A program made the translations under genes and the position numbers. 64,000 nucleotides of DNA from assembly GCA_910579225.1 (NCBI GenBank), contig CAJTTI010000003.1:83337-147336 (forward strand), given 5' to 3'. The notes beneath the pieces were generated by a model that was not told the origin of the DNA, did no database searches, and worked only from the letters and a program-made list of their open reading frames with translations. Numbering within the stretch: position 1 is the first letter of the stretch; each line of letters opens with the position of its first letter. Source of the stretch: an uncultured Lachnospiraceae bacterium. Lineage in GTDB: Bacteria; Bacillota; Clostridia; Lachnospirales; Lachnospiraceae. Positions 51,252 through 59,633 of the stretch are shown here, piece by piece.

Positions 51252-52052
51252 ATGCGGATTGTAGTATGTATAAAACAAGTACCGTCTTCTGGTGATGTTA
51301 CCGTGGACCCGGTTACTCATAACCTGGTTCGTGAGAAAGCGGGAAGTATGCTGAACCCGTCGGACTATAATGCCATTGAGGCGGCGCTCCTTCTGAGGGA
51401 ACAGTTGTCAGAGAGTGGGTCGGACTGTAAGGTCGCGGCGGTCACCATGGGTCCTCCGGATGCACAGGAGGTTCTGCGGACAGCAATGGCCATGGGAGCA
51501 GATGAGGCATGCCTGCTTACGGACAGACAGTTTGCCGGGGGCGACACAATTGCAACGGCAACGGTGCTGGCAGCAGGGATTGAAAAATACGGAGCTTATG
51601 ACCTGATTATTGCAGGTGCAGAATCCAGTGACGGAGCTACCGGGCAGGTGGGGCCCATGGTTGCGGAACGACTTTCCATACCTCATATTGCCATGGTACA
51701 GGAAATGGAAGCAGCAACGGACAGCCTGATTGCTGTAAAGAAAATGAATGGAACCAGGATAAAGCTCAAAGCTTCCATGCCGGCGCTTGTTACAGTCAGG
51801 TACGGTGCTAATGAACCAAGACTTGCCACTCTGCGTTCAAGGATGGCAGCCAAGAAAAAGCCAATCGTCACTTATACCAATGAGGAACTTGGTCTGCCGC
51901 GTTCTGCCATTGGTGCAGAAGGTTCTCCGACTGTGGTTACAGAGTCTTTCCGTCCGGAGATTGTGAATACCTGTGAATTTATGACAGGAAATCCGAAGGA
52001 AATTGCCCGTCAGATGCTGGCGTTGATTGAAAAAGAAAGGGGAAACAGTTGA
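51252..52052 (+). CDS. etfB: Electron transfer flavoprotein beta subunit
   Basis: A 266-residue EtfB/FixA protein, partner of the next gene in a soluble FAD heterodimer that carries electrons from flavin dehydrogenases. Family landmarks are the start MRIVVCIKQVPSSGDV, NPSDYNAIEAAL, GADEACLLTDRQFAGGDTIATA and the signature ANEPRLATLRSRMAAKKKP. GGAGG precedes the ATG. The stop overlaps the etfA start by one base. Its probable electron donor is the DAO protein just upstream. Whether it bifurcates cannot be judged here. Confidence 0.95.
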   Translation: MRIVVCIKQVPSSGDVTVDPVTHNLVREKAGSMLNPSDYNAIEAALLLREQLSESGSDCKVAAVTMGPPDAQEVLRTAMAMGADEACLLTDRQFAGGDTIATATVLAAGIEKYGAYDLIIAGAESSDGATGQVGPMVAERLSIPHIAMVQEMEAATDSLIAVKKMNGTRIKLKASMPALVTVRYGANEPRLATLRSRMAAKKKPIVTYTNEELGLPRSAIGAEGSPTVVTESFRPEIVNTCEFMTGNPKEIARQMLALIEKERGNS

Positions 52053-53056
52053 TGGCGCGGGGAATATGTATTTTTGCAGAGCACTGGAACGGTGAGATCA
52101 GTCCTGCTGTCTTTGAACTGCTGACAGCTGCCAAAGAGCTGAAAGAACAGCTGGGGGAACCGATTCAGATCATGCTGGCATCTGCATCTTGTGATACACT
52201 GATCGAACAAATGAACGGTATGCCAGTAGATGAGATCTATGCAGTAAAACTGGAAAAAGATATCTGTTTTCAGGAAGATGTACTGGCTAAGGTATATGCG
52301 CAGATGCTGGAAAAGATTCAGCCTGGCTGTGTTCTGATTCCGGCAGACGACATGGGGCGTTCCCTGTTTCCGAGAGTTGCGTACCGGCTTTCAGCGGGAC
52401 TGACGGCAGACTGTACAGAGCTGAAAGCGGCAAGAAGAGAAGACGGTACGTTCTATATCCGTCAGATCAAACCTTCTTTTGAAGAGAATACGAAGGTATG
52501 CATTTGCTGTAAAGAAAACCGCTATCCGCAGATGATGACGGTCCGGGAAGGGATATATGAGGCATGTGAAGCGTCCGAAGGGCAGAAGAGGCCAGAAGTC
52601 CGGTATATGGATGTGGAAGCATCCGGAAAATCAGGGATTGAACTTTTGGAAATGCTGCCGTTAGATGAAAGCGCAGGAAGTCTGCAGTCGGCGGAAGTGG
52701 TCGTGGTTGGCGGAAGGGGAACGCTTGAGAAGGACAACTTCCAGCTGATGGAGCAATTTGCGGAAAAACTGGGAGCGGCAATCGGAGGTACCAGACCATT
52801 AATGGATATGGGAAAGATTCCATTCGATCATCAGATTGGCCAGACTGGCTGTACAATCAGACCGCAGATTTGCATTTCTTTTGGTGCTTCCGGTGCAATC
52901 CAGCATACAGAAGGGATAAAAAATACCAGATTGTTCCTGGCTGTTAATAAGGCAGAAGATGCGCCTGTATTTCAGGTGGCTGATTATGGAGCGGTGATGG
53001 ATATGAATCCTGTCCTTACCTGTCTGCTGGAAGAATTGAATGAAACGGGTAAGTAG
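52052..53056 (+). CDS. etfA: Electron transfer flavoprotein alpha subunit
   Basis: A 334-residue EtfA/FixB protein. The N-terminal domain (about 1-200) starts ARGICIFAEHWNGEISPAV. The FAD-binding C-terminal domain carries VVVGGRGTLEKDNFQLMEQFAEKLGAAIGGTRPLMD and IGQTGCTIRPQICISFGASGAIQH. ATG 52052 is chosen over TTG 52049 given AAGGGGAAAC upstream. Coupled with etfB. An E3 gene follows by 29 bases, giving a flavin-redox end to the cluster. Confidence 0.95.
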   Translation: MARGICIFAEHWNGEISPAVFELLTAAKELKEQLGEPIQIMLASASCDTLIEQMNGMPVDEIYAVKLEKDICFQEDVLAKVYAQMLEKIQPGCVLIPADDMGRSLFPRVAYRLSAGLTADCTELKAARREDGTFYIRQIKPSFEENTKVCICCKENRYPQMMTVREGIYEACEASEGQKRPEVRYMDVEASGKSGIELLEMLPLDESAGSLQSAEVVVVGGRGTLEKDNFQLMEQFAEKLGAAIGGTRPLMDMGKIPFDHQIGQTGCTIRPQICISFGASGAIQHTEGIKNTRLFLAVNKAEDAPVFQVADYGAVMDMNPVLTCLLEELNETGK

Positions 53057-53085
53057 AGTGAAAGAAGAGAAAGGTGGTGTCAGCA

Positions 53086-54471
53086 TTGGAGATGGAATAT
53101 GACCTGCTGGTGCTGGGAGCCGGGCCGGGAGGCTATGTGGCTGCGATCCGCGGGGCGCAGCTTGGGCTTAAAACAGCAGTAATGGAGAAAAAAAATATAG
53201 GGGGTGTATGCCTGAATACAGGTTGCATTCCTTCAAAGAGTCTGATCTCAAGCGCATCTGTATTTTCAGAGGTAAAACGTCTGGAAGGGATGGGCGTGAA
53301 GACGGACTTATCAGGATTTGACTACGGGAAGGTACATGGGCAGTCCAGAGAAGCAGCAGCTACGTTGTCCAAAGGAGTGCAGTATCTTCTGGAGAAAAAC
53401 GGTGTGACATTAATAAAAGAAGAAGGGAAGCTTTCAGGAACCCATGAAGTTACTACCAGTTCCGGGAAGAAGATCCAGGCGGGCAACATTATCATTGCCA
53501 CCGGTTCTCGCCCCAGGACGATACCAGGGCTGGAATATGACCATGCAAACATCTGTTCTTCGGAAGATATGATTCTGTGTGATGCGCTTCCTAAAAGTCT
53601 CTGTATTATCGGAGGAGGCGCCATCGGGTGCGAATTTGCCTATATCATGAATGCATTTGGAGTGACGGTGACGCTGGTGGAGATGACAGATCATCTGCTT
53701 CCCAATGAGGACGGCGAGGTGGCGAAAGCACTGGCTTCTTCCTTTAAGAAAAAGGGGATTTCCGTGCAGCTGCAGTCAAAAGCAGAGATTGAATCCAATA
53801 CACCGGACGGCGTAACGGTCAAAATCACGAATGCAAAAGGCAAAGAAAAACAGCTGCAGACAGAGAAAGTTCTGGTAGTAACCGGACGTATGCCGAATAC
53901 AGAGGGGATTGGCTTGGAAGAACTGGGTATTGTTACAGACCGCGGCTTTATCATGGTAAATGAAAACTATCAGACGAACGTTCCTTCCGTATATGCGATC
54001 GGAGATGTGATCCCTGGAGCGATGCTGGCGCATGCAGCTTCAAAAGAAGGAGAGTTTGCCAGCGAGTTTATAGCCGGCGGGACAGAACATAAGAAGGAAC
54101 TTGATTCTTTCGTACCTGGATGTGTGTACTGCGAGCCGCAAGTGGCCGGGTTCGGAGAAACACAGGAGAGTGCAAAAGCTGTGGATGAGGATGCAAAAGC
54201 ATTTAAATTTTCATTCCGCGGTATAGGAAAAGCCGTTGCGATCAATAAAAGCGAAGGTTTCGTAAAAATTATAACCGACTCCAGGGGCAAGATTCTTGGC
54301 GCCCATATTATTGGAGAAGGAGCTACGGAGATGATTCATGAGCTGGCACTTGCAGCATGGAAAGGTATTCATGTGCAGGAAGTCGCAGATATGATTCATG
54401 CACATCCAACCTTGTCAGAAGGAATTATGGAATGTGCCCGGGGGTTTGACAACAAGGTAATTCATGCATAA
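53086..54471 (+). CDS. lpdA: Dihydrolipoyl dehydrogenase (E3)
   Basis: A 461-residue pyridine nucleotide-disulfide oxidoreductase that reoxidises dihydrolipoyl groups with NAD. The redox pair is in GGVCLNTGCIPSKS. FAD motif is GAGPGGYVAAIRGAQ; NAD motif is CIIGGGAIGCEFA. The dimerisation domain ends with HAHPTLSEGI, holding the catalytic His. No extra lipoyl domain is attached. The start is uncertain: TTG 53086 has GGTGG 8 bases upstream; GTG 53074 and ATG 53092 are alternatives. It closes the cluster whose E1/E2 genes are 21-24 kb upstream, and could also serve glycine cleavage. Confidence 0.93.
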   Translation: MEMEYDLLVLGAGPGGYVAAIRGAQLGLKTAVMEKKNIGGVCLNTGCIPSKSLISSASVFSEVKRLEGMGVKTDLSGFDYGKVHGQSREAAATLSKGVQYLLEKNGVTLIKEEGKLSGTHEVTTSSGKKIQAGNIIIATGSRPRTIPGLEYDHANICSSEDMILCDALPKSLCIIGGGAIGCEFAYIMNAFGVTVTLVEMTDHLLPNEDGEVAKALASSFKKKGISVQLQSKAEIESNTPDGVTVKITNAKGKEKQLQTEKVLVVTGRMPNTEGIGLEELGIVTDRGFIMVNENYQTNVPSVYAIGDVIPGAMLAHAASKEGEFASEFIAGGTEHKKELDSFVPGCVYCEPQVAGFGETQESAKAVDEDAKAFKFSFRGIGKAVAINKSEGFVKIITDSRGKILGAHIIGEGATEMIHELALAAWKGIHVQEVADMIHAHPTLSEGIMECARGFDNKVIHA

Positions 54472-54484
54472 ATATTCTCAGCGA

Positions 54485-54531
54485 AACAGGGATACACTTC
54501 GTAAAGAGGGGTATCCCTGTTTTGTTTTTTG
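54485..54531 (+). terminator. Terminator closing the 24-gene cluster
   Basis: AACAGGGATAC (54485-54495) and GTATCCCTGTT (54511-54521) form a perfect 11-bp stem followed by TTGTTTTTT. This is a good intrinsic terminator 13 bases after the E3 stop codon. Confidence 0.9.
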
Positions 54532-54594
54532 TTTGGACAAAAAGTCTTTTATATTCCGGCAGTGGCATAAAAAATTGTGCAGATAGACGAAGTT

Positions 54595-54613
54595 TTTCCT
54601 AACAGCTAGGAAA
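54595..54613 (+). promoter_or_regulatory. Inverted repeat activator site upstream of mupG-like gene
   Basis: TTTCCTA-ACAGC-TAGGAAA is a 7-5-7 inverted repeat. The candidate -10 box TATGAT starts at 54646, exactly 32 bases after the repeat, with no good -35 hexamer at 17 bases. The identical 19-mer with the same spacing to a -10 box occurs at 58599. The PRD regulator encoded at 55814 is the obvious ligand. Confidence 0.7.
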
Positions 54614-54684
54614 CACCTTTGCATGTTTTGTGCTTCTATGCAGGATATGATAGAATCATCATAGAAGAAAAAGGAGAGAAGATT

Positions 54685-55782
54685 ATGGCAAGGCTGGGAT
54701 TTTCAATCTATCCGGAACATTCGACACCAGAGCAGGATGTGAATTATATCCGCATGGCGGGAAAGTATGGGTTTGAACGTATATTCACCTGTCTTTTGAG
54801 TGTGTGGGACCATACGAAGGAGGAAGTGATCCGTGATTTCCGAATCCGTATTGATGCAGCCCATGAAGAGGGGATGGAGGTAATGCTGGATGTCAGTCCG
54901 GCCGTATTTAAGAGGCTTGGGACCTCTTATGATCAGCTGGATGCTTTTGTGGAAATGCATGCAGACGGGATCCGCCTGGATGAGGGCTTTAACGGAGTGC
55001 AGACCAGCGCCATGACCTATAACCGGCAGGGGCTCAAAATCGAACTGAACGCCAGCACGGAGATGGGATTTATAGAGAATGTCATGACGCATCATCCGGA
55101 CCGGAAGAAGATCGTGGCATGCCACAATTTCTATCCCCAGAAATATACAGGACTTGGGCTTACTCATTTTAACCGCTGCAATGAATTCATGAAAAAGCAC
55201 AGCCTGACGGTGGCGGCATTTGTGTCCAGCAATGCAGAAGGGGCATACGGACCCTGGCCGGTCAATGAGGGCCTTTGCACGCTGGAGATGCACCGGGGCC
55301 TGCCGCTGGACTTCCAGGTGCGGCATCTCTTTGCCCTTGGAAATGTGGATGATATTCTGATTGCCAATGCGTATGCGACGGAGGAAGAACTGAAAGCATG
55401 TGCTGATGTCAACCCATCGGTGCTGACCTTTGGACTTCTGCTGGAAAAGGAACTGACGAAGACGGAACAGGCGGTCCTTGACTTTACGCAGGGACATGTG
55501 GTTAGGGGTGATATGAGCGAATATATGCTCCGCTCCACCTGGACAAGGGTAACATTTGCGGAAGCGTCTATCCCGGCAGAAAATACCAGAGATTTGGTGC
55601 GGGGAGATGTGGTGATCTTAAATGACGGTTATTCCAGATACAAAGGAGAGCTGCATATTGTATTAAAGGATATGCCGAATGACGGGCGTAAGAATGTCAT
55701 CGGCCGCCTGCCGGAGTATGAGCACATCCTTCTGGATTATGCGGACCCGTGGAAGCCGTTTGCATTCACCGTCTGCGGATGA
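54685..55782 (+). CDS. MupG-like 6-phospho-N-acetylmuramidase (DUF871 family)
   Basis: A 365-residue DUF871 protein. It has an N-terminal TIM barrel starting MARLGFSIYPEHSTPEQD and a C-terminal cyclophilin-like domain (about 240-365). The characterised member MupG of Staphylococcus is a cytosolic 6-phospho-N-acetylmuramidase splitting PTS-imported MurNAc-6-P-GlcNAc. AAGGAGAG precedes the ATG at 54685; the open frame to 54619 runs into the promoter. It is followed by a PRD regulator and a lactose/cellobiose-type PTS, so it should cleave a phosphorylated disaccharide. The exact sugar is uncertain. Confidence 0.85.
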   Translation: MARLGFSIYPEHSTPEQDVNYIRMAGKYGFERIFTCLLSVWDHTKEEVIRDFRIRIDAAHEEGMEVMLDVSPAVFKRLGTSYDQLDAFVEMHADGIRLDEGFNGVQTSAMTYNRQGLKIELNASTEMGFIENVMTHHPDRKKIVACHNFYPQKYTGLGLTHFNRCNEFMKKHSLTVAAFVSSNAEGAYGPWPVNEGLCTLEMHRGLPLDFQVRHLFALGNVDDILIANAYATEEELKACADVNPSVLTFGLLLEKELTKTEQAVLDFTQGHVVRGDMSEYMLRSTWTRVTFAEASIPAENTRDLVRGDVVILNDGYSRYKGELHIVLKDMPNDGRKNVIGRLPEYEHILLDYADPWKPFAFTVCG

Positions 55783-55813
55783 TCACCAGAGGAAAATACT
55801 GCAGGAGGGAGCT

Positions 55814-57724
55814 ATGCTGAACAGAAGACAGGAGCAGCTGATCAAACTTTTGACAGAGAAAAAAGAATGGATGACCAGTCGGGAACTGGCAGGATATCTC
55901 CACGTGACAGACCGTACGATCCGTTCCGATGTGGATGTGGTGAACCGGCAGGGAGAGCGTCCGCTGATCGAATCGAATGTCCGGAAGGGCTATCGTATGA
56001 TTCAGAATGCCAGGCAGGAACCGAGAGATGCACAGGCTCAGGGAATGCCGCAGACGCCTGGAACCCGTTGTATTTATATTATCCAGAAGCTTCTCTTTGA
56101 GAGCCGGGAACTGAATCTGACGGATCTGCAGGGACAGATCTATGTCAGTGATTCTTCCATCCAGAATGACTTGAAGCGGATCCGGAAGATGATCGAACCT
56201 TATCCGGGCCTTAAACTGGTGCGTAGCCGGGAGTGTATCTCCCTTCAGGGGGATGAGATCAGCAAAAGAAGATTTTACCGGGAACTTCTGGTGGCGGAGG
56301 TTCAGGAAAATTTTCTGAATCTGAACCGTCTGGCGCACCTCTACCGGCATTTTGACCTGATTGAAGTGAAGGATATCTTTGTAAAAGTGCTGGAGGAATA
56401 CGATTATTCCATCCATGAATCCCTGTTTTCCATGTTGATCCTTCATGCGGGCACCAGCATCGAGCGCATCCGGACCTGTCATTATATTCAGCCGGAAGAA
56501 GAGCAGCAGGGGCTGAAGGATACCATTGAATACCAGATCTCCCGGACTTTTTTCGAGCGGATTTCCAGCCGGCTTCATCTGGAGATCCAGGAGGGGGAGA
56601 TTGGTATGTTCGCCCTTGTGATTATGGGGCGCCGGGCGTCCAACTATGCCAGTGATCATATTCGCCTTGGAGAGAGGTGGCTGAACATCCGCAGGCTTAT
56701 GGAGGAAGCAATGACGCGTTTGGAAGAAGTGTTCGGCGTGGATTTCAGTGGGGATGAAGATCTGGCAGCAGGTTTGAAGATCCATCTTCATGGTCTGGTG
56801 GAGCGGGTGAAAAACCAGGTGATTCTGGAAGATATTTTTCTGGAGGAGATCAAGCAGAAGTATCCGCTGGTGTTCGAGATGGGTGTCTGCATCGTGAGTT
56901 ATCTGGAAGAACAGCTGGACATTCGGATTGGGGATATGGAGAGCGGTTTTATCGCCCTTCATCTGGGGGCAGCCAGTGAGCGGATGAACTCGGTGAGGAA
57001 ATACCGGGTGGTTATGATCATGCCCCACAATCAGGTCTTCTCGGAAATGTGTGAAAGGCGAATCCTGGAGCTTTATCAGGAGCGGATAGAGATCGTCCAA
57101 AAATCTTCTTATTTCGAAGAGGAAGAGATCCGATTGCTGGAACCCGATTTGGTGTTGACGACGTTTCCTATTGAGCATAAACTGGATATCCCTACAGTAT
57201 CCATCAGTCTTTTTGTGGATCCGGAGACAGAGGCAAGTATCTTGCAGGCGCTGAATCTCCTGGATAAGAAGCGCTTTCGGCTGGAATTTACTTCACATAT
57301 GGGACACCTGATACGAAAGGAACACTACTATTCGGATCTGGATGCGCAGTCACCGGAAGAAGTGATCCGATGCCTCTGTGGAGGACTTGAGAAAGAAGGG
57401 ATTGTAGACAAGCATTTTCAGGATATTGTGCTGGAAAGGGAGCGTATGACACCCACTTCCTTTGCCAATGCACTGGCGATCCCTCATGCCTTTCAGGTGT
57501 ATGCGAGCCGGTCCACCATTGCAGTGGCACAGTTGCGCAGTCCAATTCCGTGGGGAACGTTTGAAGTAAGGCTGGTTATGCTCTTTGCCATCAATGAAGG
57601 GGATCAGAGGATGATTAAGATTTTCTTTGATTGGGTGTCAGACATTGTCAGCCGCCCGGAGGAACTGGCAAAGCTGACGGAGCGCTGCTCCTATGAGGAA
57701 TTTACGGAACGGGTTATGGAATGA
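55814..57724 (+). CDS. PRD-containing transcriptional activator with C-terminal EIIA domain (BglG/MtlR-LicR type)
   Basis: A 636-residue multidomain regulator. It has an N-terminal HTH_11 (residues 1-65, TSRELAGYLHVTDRTIRSDV), a second HTH (about 95-150), two PTS-regulation domains (about 180-380, His in HAGTSIERI and HLGAASERM), an EIIB-like segment (about 395-480) and a C-terminal EIIA-2 domain with the phospho-His region ALAIPHAFQVY. Such activators bind DNA (not RNA) and sense PTS phosphorylation. The frame is open upstream to 55679, but the ATG at 55814 has AGGAGGG before it. Targets are probably the repeats at 54595 and 58599. Confidence 0.9.
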   Translation: MLNRRQEQLIKLLTEKKEWMTSRELAGYLHVTDRTIRSDVDVVNRQGERPLIESNVRKGYRMIQNARQEPRDAQAQGMPQTPGTRCIYIIQKLLFESRELNLTDLQGQIYVSDSSIQNDLKRIRKMIEPYPGLKLVRSRECISLQGDEISKRRFYRELLVAEVQENFLNLNRLAHLYRHFDLIEVKDIFVKVLEEYDYSIHESLFSMLILHAGTSIERIRTCHYIQPEEEQQGLKDTIEYQISRTFFERISSRLHLEIQEGEIGMFALVIMGRRASNYASDHIRLGERWLNIRRLMEEAMTRLEEVFGVDFSGDEDLAAGLKIHLHGLVERVKNQVILEDIFLEEIKQKYPLVFEMGVCIVSYLEEQLDIRIGDMESGFIALHLGAASERMNSVRKYRVVMIMPHNQVFSEMCERRILELYQERIEIVQKSSYFEEEEIRLLEPDLVLTTFPIEHKLDIPTVSISLFVDPETEASILQALNLLDKKRFRLEFTSHMGHLIRKEHYYSDLDAQSPEEVIRCLCGGLEKEGIVDKHFQDIVLERERMTPTSFANALAIPHAFQVYASRSTIAVAQLRSPIPWGTFEVRLVMLFAINEGDQRMIKIFFDWVSDIVSRPEELAKLTERCSYEEFTERVME

Positions 57725-57729
57725 ACAGG

Positions 57730-57766
57730 CGGGCTGCCGGATGAGATATCACGGCAGCCCGTTTTT
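57730..57766 (+). terminator. Terminator after the PRD regulator
   Basis: CGGGCTGCCG (57730-57739) and CGGCAGCCCG (57752-57761) form a perfect 10-bp stem followed by TTTTT, starting 5 bases after the regulator stop. Confidence 0.9.
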
Positions 57767-57819
57767 CAGCGCCCATTTCCACAGACTGCCAAGCGCTCGC
57801 CGGTACCCGGCCGCCCTGA

Positions 57820-58490
57820 TCAGACGTCCTCCAGCAGTCCATATTCCCGGTACAGCCTCATCCGGGCAGTCTGGTCCGATATAGCGAGATGGACGTCCTC
57901 CTGCCGGTGATCTGCGAGCAGGCGGTTCAAGAGTTCGGACAGAAGCGTTTCATCTTCCATGCGGCTTTCTTTCTCTTCCGATTTCCCGTTCTTCTCTTCG
58001 AATATATTCCATGGTTTTCTGTTCGTCATATTCTGCAAGCAACATTTCAAGCACCTCCGTCCGGCATCTTGCCAGCAGGTCCGACAGGATTTCCTGCCTT
58101 TCGCAGGTATCCATGGCGCACTGGACAGCCCCGTGGATCTGCATCCCGTCTTTCAGATTGTTTCTGATGCATTCAATAAATTCTGCATATTCCCAAAGTC
58201 TACGGCACTGCTCCATCAGTTCCCGGTTGTGTCCCTGGTTGATGTTCAGCACCCGGACCCGGCATTCTACGGCCGGAGTGCAGTCCTGATCCGGAAGCAG
58301 AAAAGCTTCTGAAAGACAAAGCATGGTTTCGTCAGGCTCTTCTGCATTTCCATTGTAGAATACTACATAATTGGGAAAGGGAAGGGGAGTGCGTTGTACA
58401 GATCCAGAAGATTCCTTCGGTCCTGAAAGGCGAGACGGAACAGGCGGTCTTTGTGGTTTCGGTTGACAGGCTGCGTTTTTGCGTATGTCT
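57820..58490 (-). pseudogene. Internally deleted, frameshifted Rpn-family nuclease remnant
   Basis: Three pieces in different frames match the Rpn (PD-(D/E)XK recombination-promoting nuclease) family of Clostridia. An N-terminal piece reads NRNHKDRLFRLAFQDRRN...LLDLYNAL (about 58480-58400). A central piece in another frame begins FPNYVVFYNGN (about 58380) and continues through LNINQGHNRELMEQCRRLWEYAEFI to about 57965. A C-terminal tail in a third frame, LLSELLNRLLADHRQEDV...YREYGLLEDV, ends at 57820. About 90 residues between LYNAL and PNYVVFYNG, including the expected catalytic core, are missing. Together these make a decayed, non-functional copy. Rpn genes spread as mobile-like paralogs. 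Confidence 0.75.
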
Positions 58491-58598
58491 GACAAGGGGG
58501 GACTGTAAGGCTGACAGGAAGCTTTTTCTGGAGCAGGGGCGGTGATCTTTGTCAAAATTGCCGGTTTCCGGACGGTTTTTACTGAGGAAACGGGCAAA

Positions 58599-58617
58599 TT
58601 TCCTAACAGCTAGGAAA
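58599..58617 (+). promoter_or_regulatory. Inverted repeat activator site upstream of the PTS operon
   Basis: The same 19-mer as at 54595 (TTTCCTA-ACAGC-TAGGAAA). The -10 box TATACT starts at 58650, again exactly 32 bases after the repeat. A TTGACT at 58622 is 22 bases from the -10, too far for a normal -35, so the promoter probably needs the activator. Confidence 0.75.
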
Positions 58618-58687
58618 CGGATTGACTGCATAGTCCGGTATTTTTGTTTTATACTAAGACCAGATAAAAGAAAGGAGGAGCATGCGG

Positions 58688-59020
58688 GTGGAAGGATTAG
58701 AGATGACCTGTTTTCAGATCATATCCAGCGTGGGAACGGCACGTTCCAGTTACATTGAGGCGATCCAGAAGGCAAAGGCCGGGGATTTTGAGGGGGCAAA
58801 AGACTGTCTGGAAGCAGGGCAGCAGGAGTTCCTGAAAGGACATGAAGCACATTTTGGACTGCTTCAGAAGGAGACCAACGGTGAGATGGTGGGAGGCTCC
58901 CTGCTTTTGATCCATGCGGAGGATCAGCTTATGAGTGCCGAAGGTTTTAAGATCATTGCAGAAGAGATGATCGCAGCGTACAGACGAATTGACGAACTGG
59001 AAAAAAAGCTGGCACAGTAG
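58688..59020 (+). CDS. PTS lactose/cellobiose-family EIIA component
   Basis: A 110-residue all-helical EIIA of the lactose/chitobiose/cellobiose family. It passes phosphate from HPr to EIIB in the cytosol. The active-site His is in LLLIHAEDQLMSAEG; CFQIISSVGTARSSYIEAIQKAK is the family N-terminal helix. GTG 58688 is chosen because AAAGGAGG is 9 bases upstream and it yields the usual N-terminus; ATG 58682 is possible but only 3 bases from that site. First gene of the PTS operon, downstream of the PRD-type operator. Two repeat elements separate it from EIIB. Confidence 0.92.
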   Translation: MEGLEMTCFQIISSVGTARSSYIEAIQKAKAGDFEGAKDCLEAGQQEFLKGHEAHFGLLQKETNGEMVGGSLLLIHAEDQLMSAEGFKIIAEEMIAAYRRIDELEKKLAQ

Positions 59021-59049
59021 CCGGAAGGAGACAGTGCCAGGCAGTTTAA

Positions 59050-59264
59050 GAAAAACAGCATCTGACCGAAAGCATCCCCGGAAGGATTTTACGGAACGGA
59101 GTGAAGGAAAATACTTCCAGACGGTGGGGAGAAGAGAGGGCAGATGCGGAACTTAATGAAAAACAGCATCTGACCGAAAGCATCCCCGGAAGGATTTTAC
59201 GGAACGGAGTGAAGGAAAATACTTCCAGACGGTGGGGAGAAGAGAGGGCAGATGCGGAACTTAA
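59050..59264 (+). repeat. Structured intergenic element, copy C (perfect 107-base tandem duplication)
   Basis: Two identical 107-base units start at 59050 and 59158 (period 108). Each has AAAAACA, outer stem GCATCTG (59058-59064; 59166-59172) pairing with CAGATGC (59141-59147; 59249-59255), then GGAACTTAA. Inside, TCCCC pairs with GGGGA, GGAAG with CTTCC and ATTTT with AAAAT in a nested hairpin. The second unit is followed within 8 bases by the AAAGGAG of the EIIB gene. The frame shared with copies A and B is the outer stem and flanks only. Confidence 0.75.
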
Positions 59265-59283
59265 ATAAAGGAGAGCATGTTTT

Positions 59284-59604
59284 ATGAAAAGAGTGTATTT
59301 ATTCTGCAGTGCGGGGATGTCGACCAGCATGCTGGCGAGCAAGATGCAGGGGGTGGCGACAGACCACGGGCTTCCCATTGAAGTGGAGGCATTTCCGGAT
59401 GGAAAGATTGCACAGATCGTGGAGGAAAAGCATCCCGACGTGATCCTCTTAGGACCTCAGGTGAAATACCGTTATCAGGAGGTGGTGGACAAATTCGGTT
59501 CCACCGGCATTCCCATTGCTGTCATTGACCAGACCGCATATGGAATGATGGATGGGGAAAAGGTACTGAAAACAGCCATCAAAATGATGAAGGCAGCAAA
59601 ATAG
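59284..59604 (+). CDS. PTS lactose/cellobiose-family EIIB component
   Basis: A 106-residue EIIB of the cellobiose/lactose family. It transfers phosphate from EIIA to the sugar bound by EIIC. The phospho-Cys is Cys8 in LFCSAGMSTSMLASKMQ. The length is normal. Its ribosome site directly follows the duplicated structured element, so EIIB/EIIC expression may be tuned separately from EIIA. EIIC follows at 29 bases. Confidence 0.95.
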   Translation: MKRVYLFCSAGMSTSMLASKMQGVATDHGLPIEVEAFPDGKIAQIVEEKHPDVILLGPQVKYRYQEVVDKFGSTGIPIAVIDQTAYGMMDGEKVLKTAIKMMKAAK

Positions 59605-59633
59605 CTGCAGAACAATAACAGGGGGAAAAGTTG

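Noticed and set aside
55766..57178. Long minus-strand open frame of 470 codons
   Set aside because: It lies wholly antisense to the PRD regulator, has no ribosome site and resembles no family; a by-product of codon bias.
57950..58597. 215-codon minus-strand frame as an intact gene
   Set aside because: Only its C-terminal half matches the Rpn family; the first part is out of frame with the real N-terminal remnant, so it is a pseudogene fragment.
59050..59264. CRISPR array
   Set aside because: Only two units, 107 bases long and directly abutting without variable spacers.
59046..59378. Minus-strand 110-codon frame with a repeated peptide
   Set aside because: The peptide repeat is just the translation of the 107-base DNA duplication; no ribosome site.
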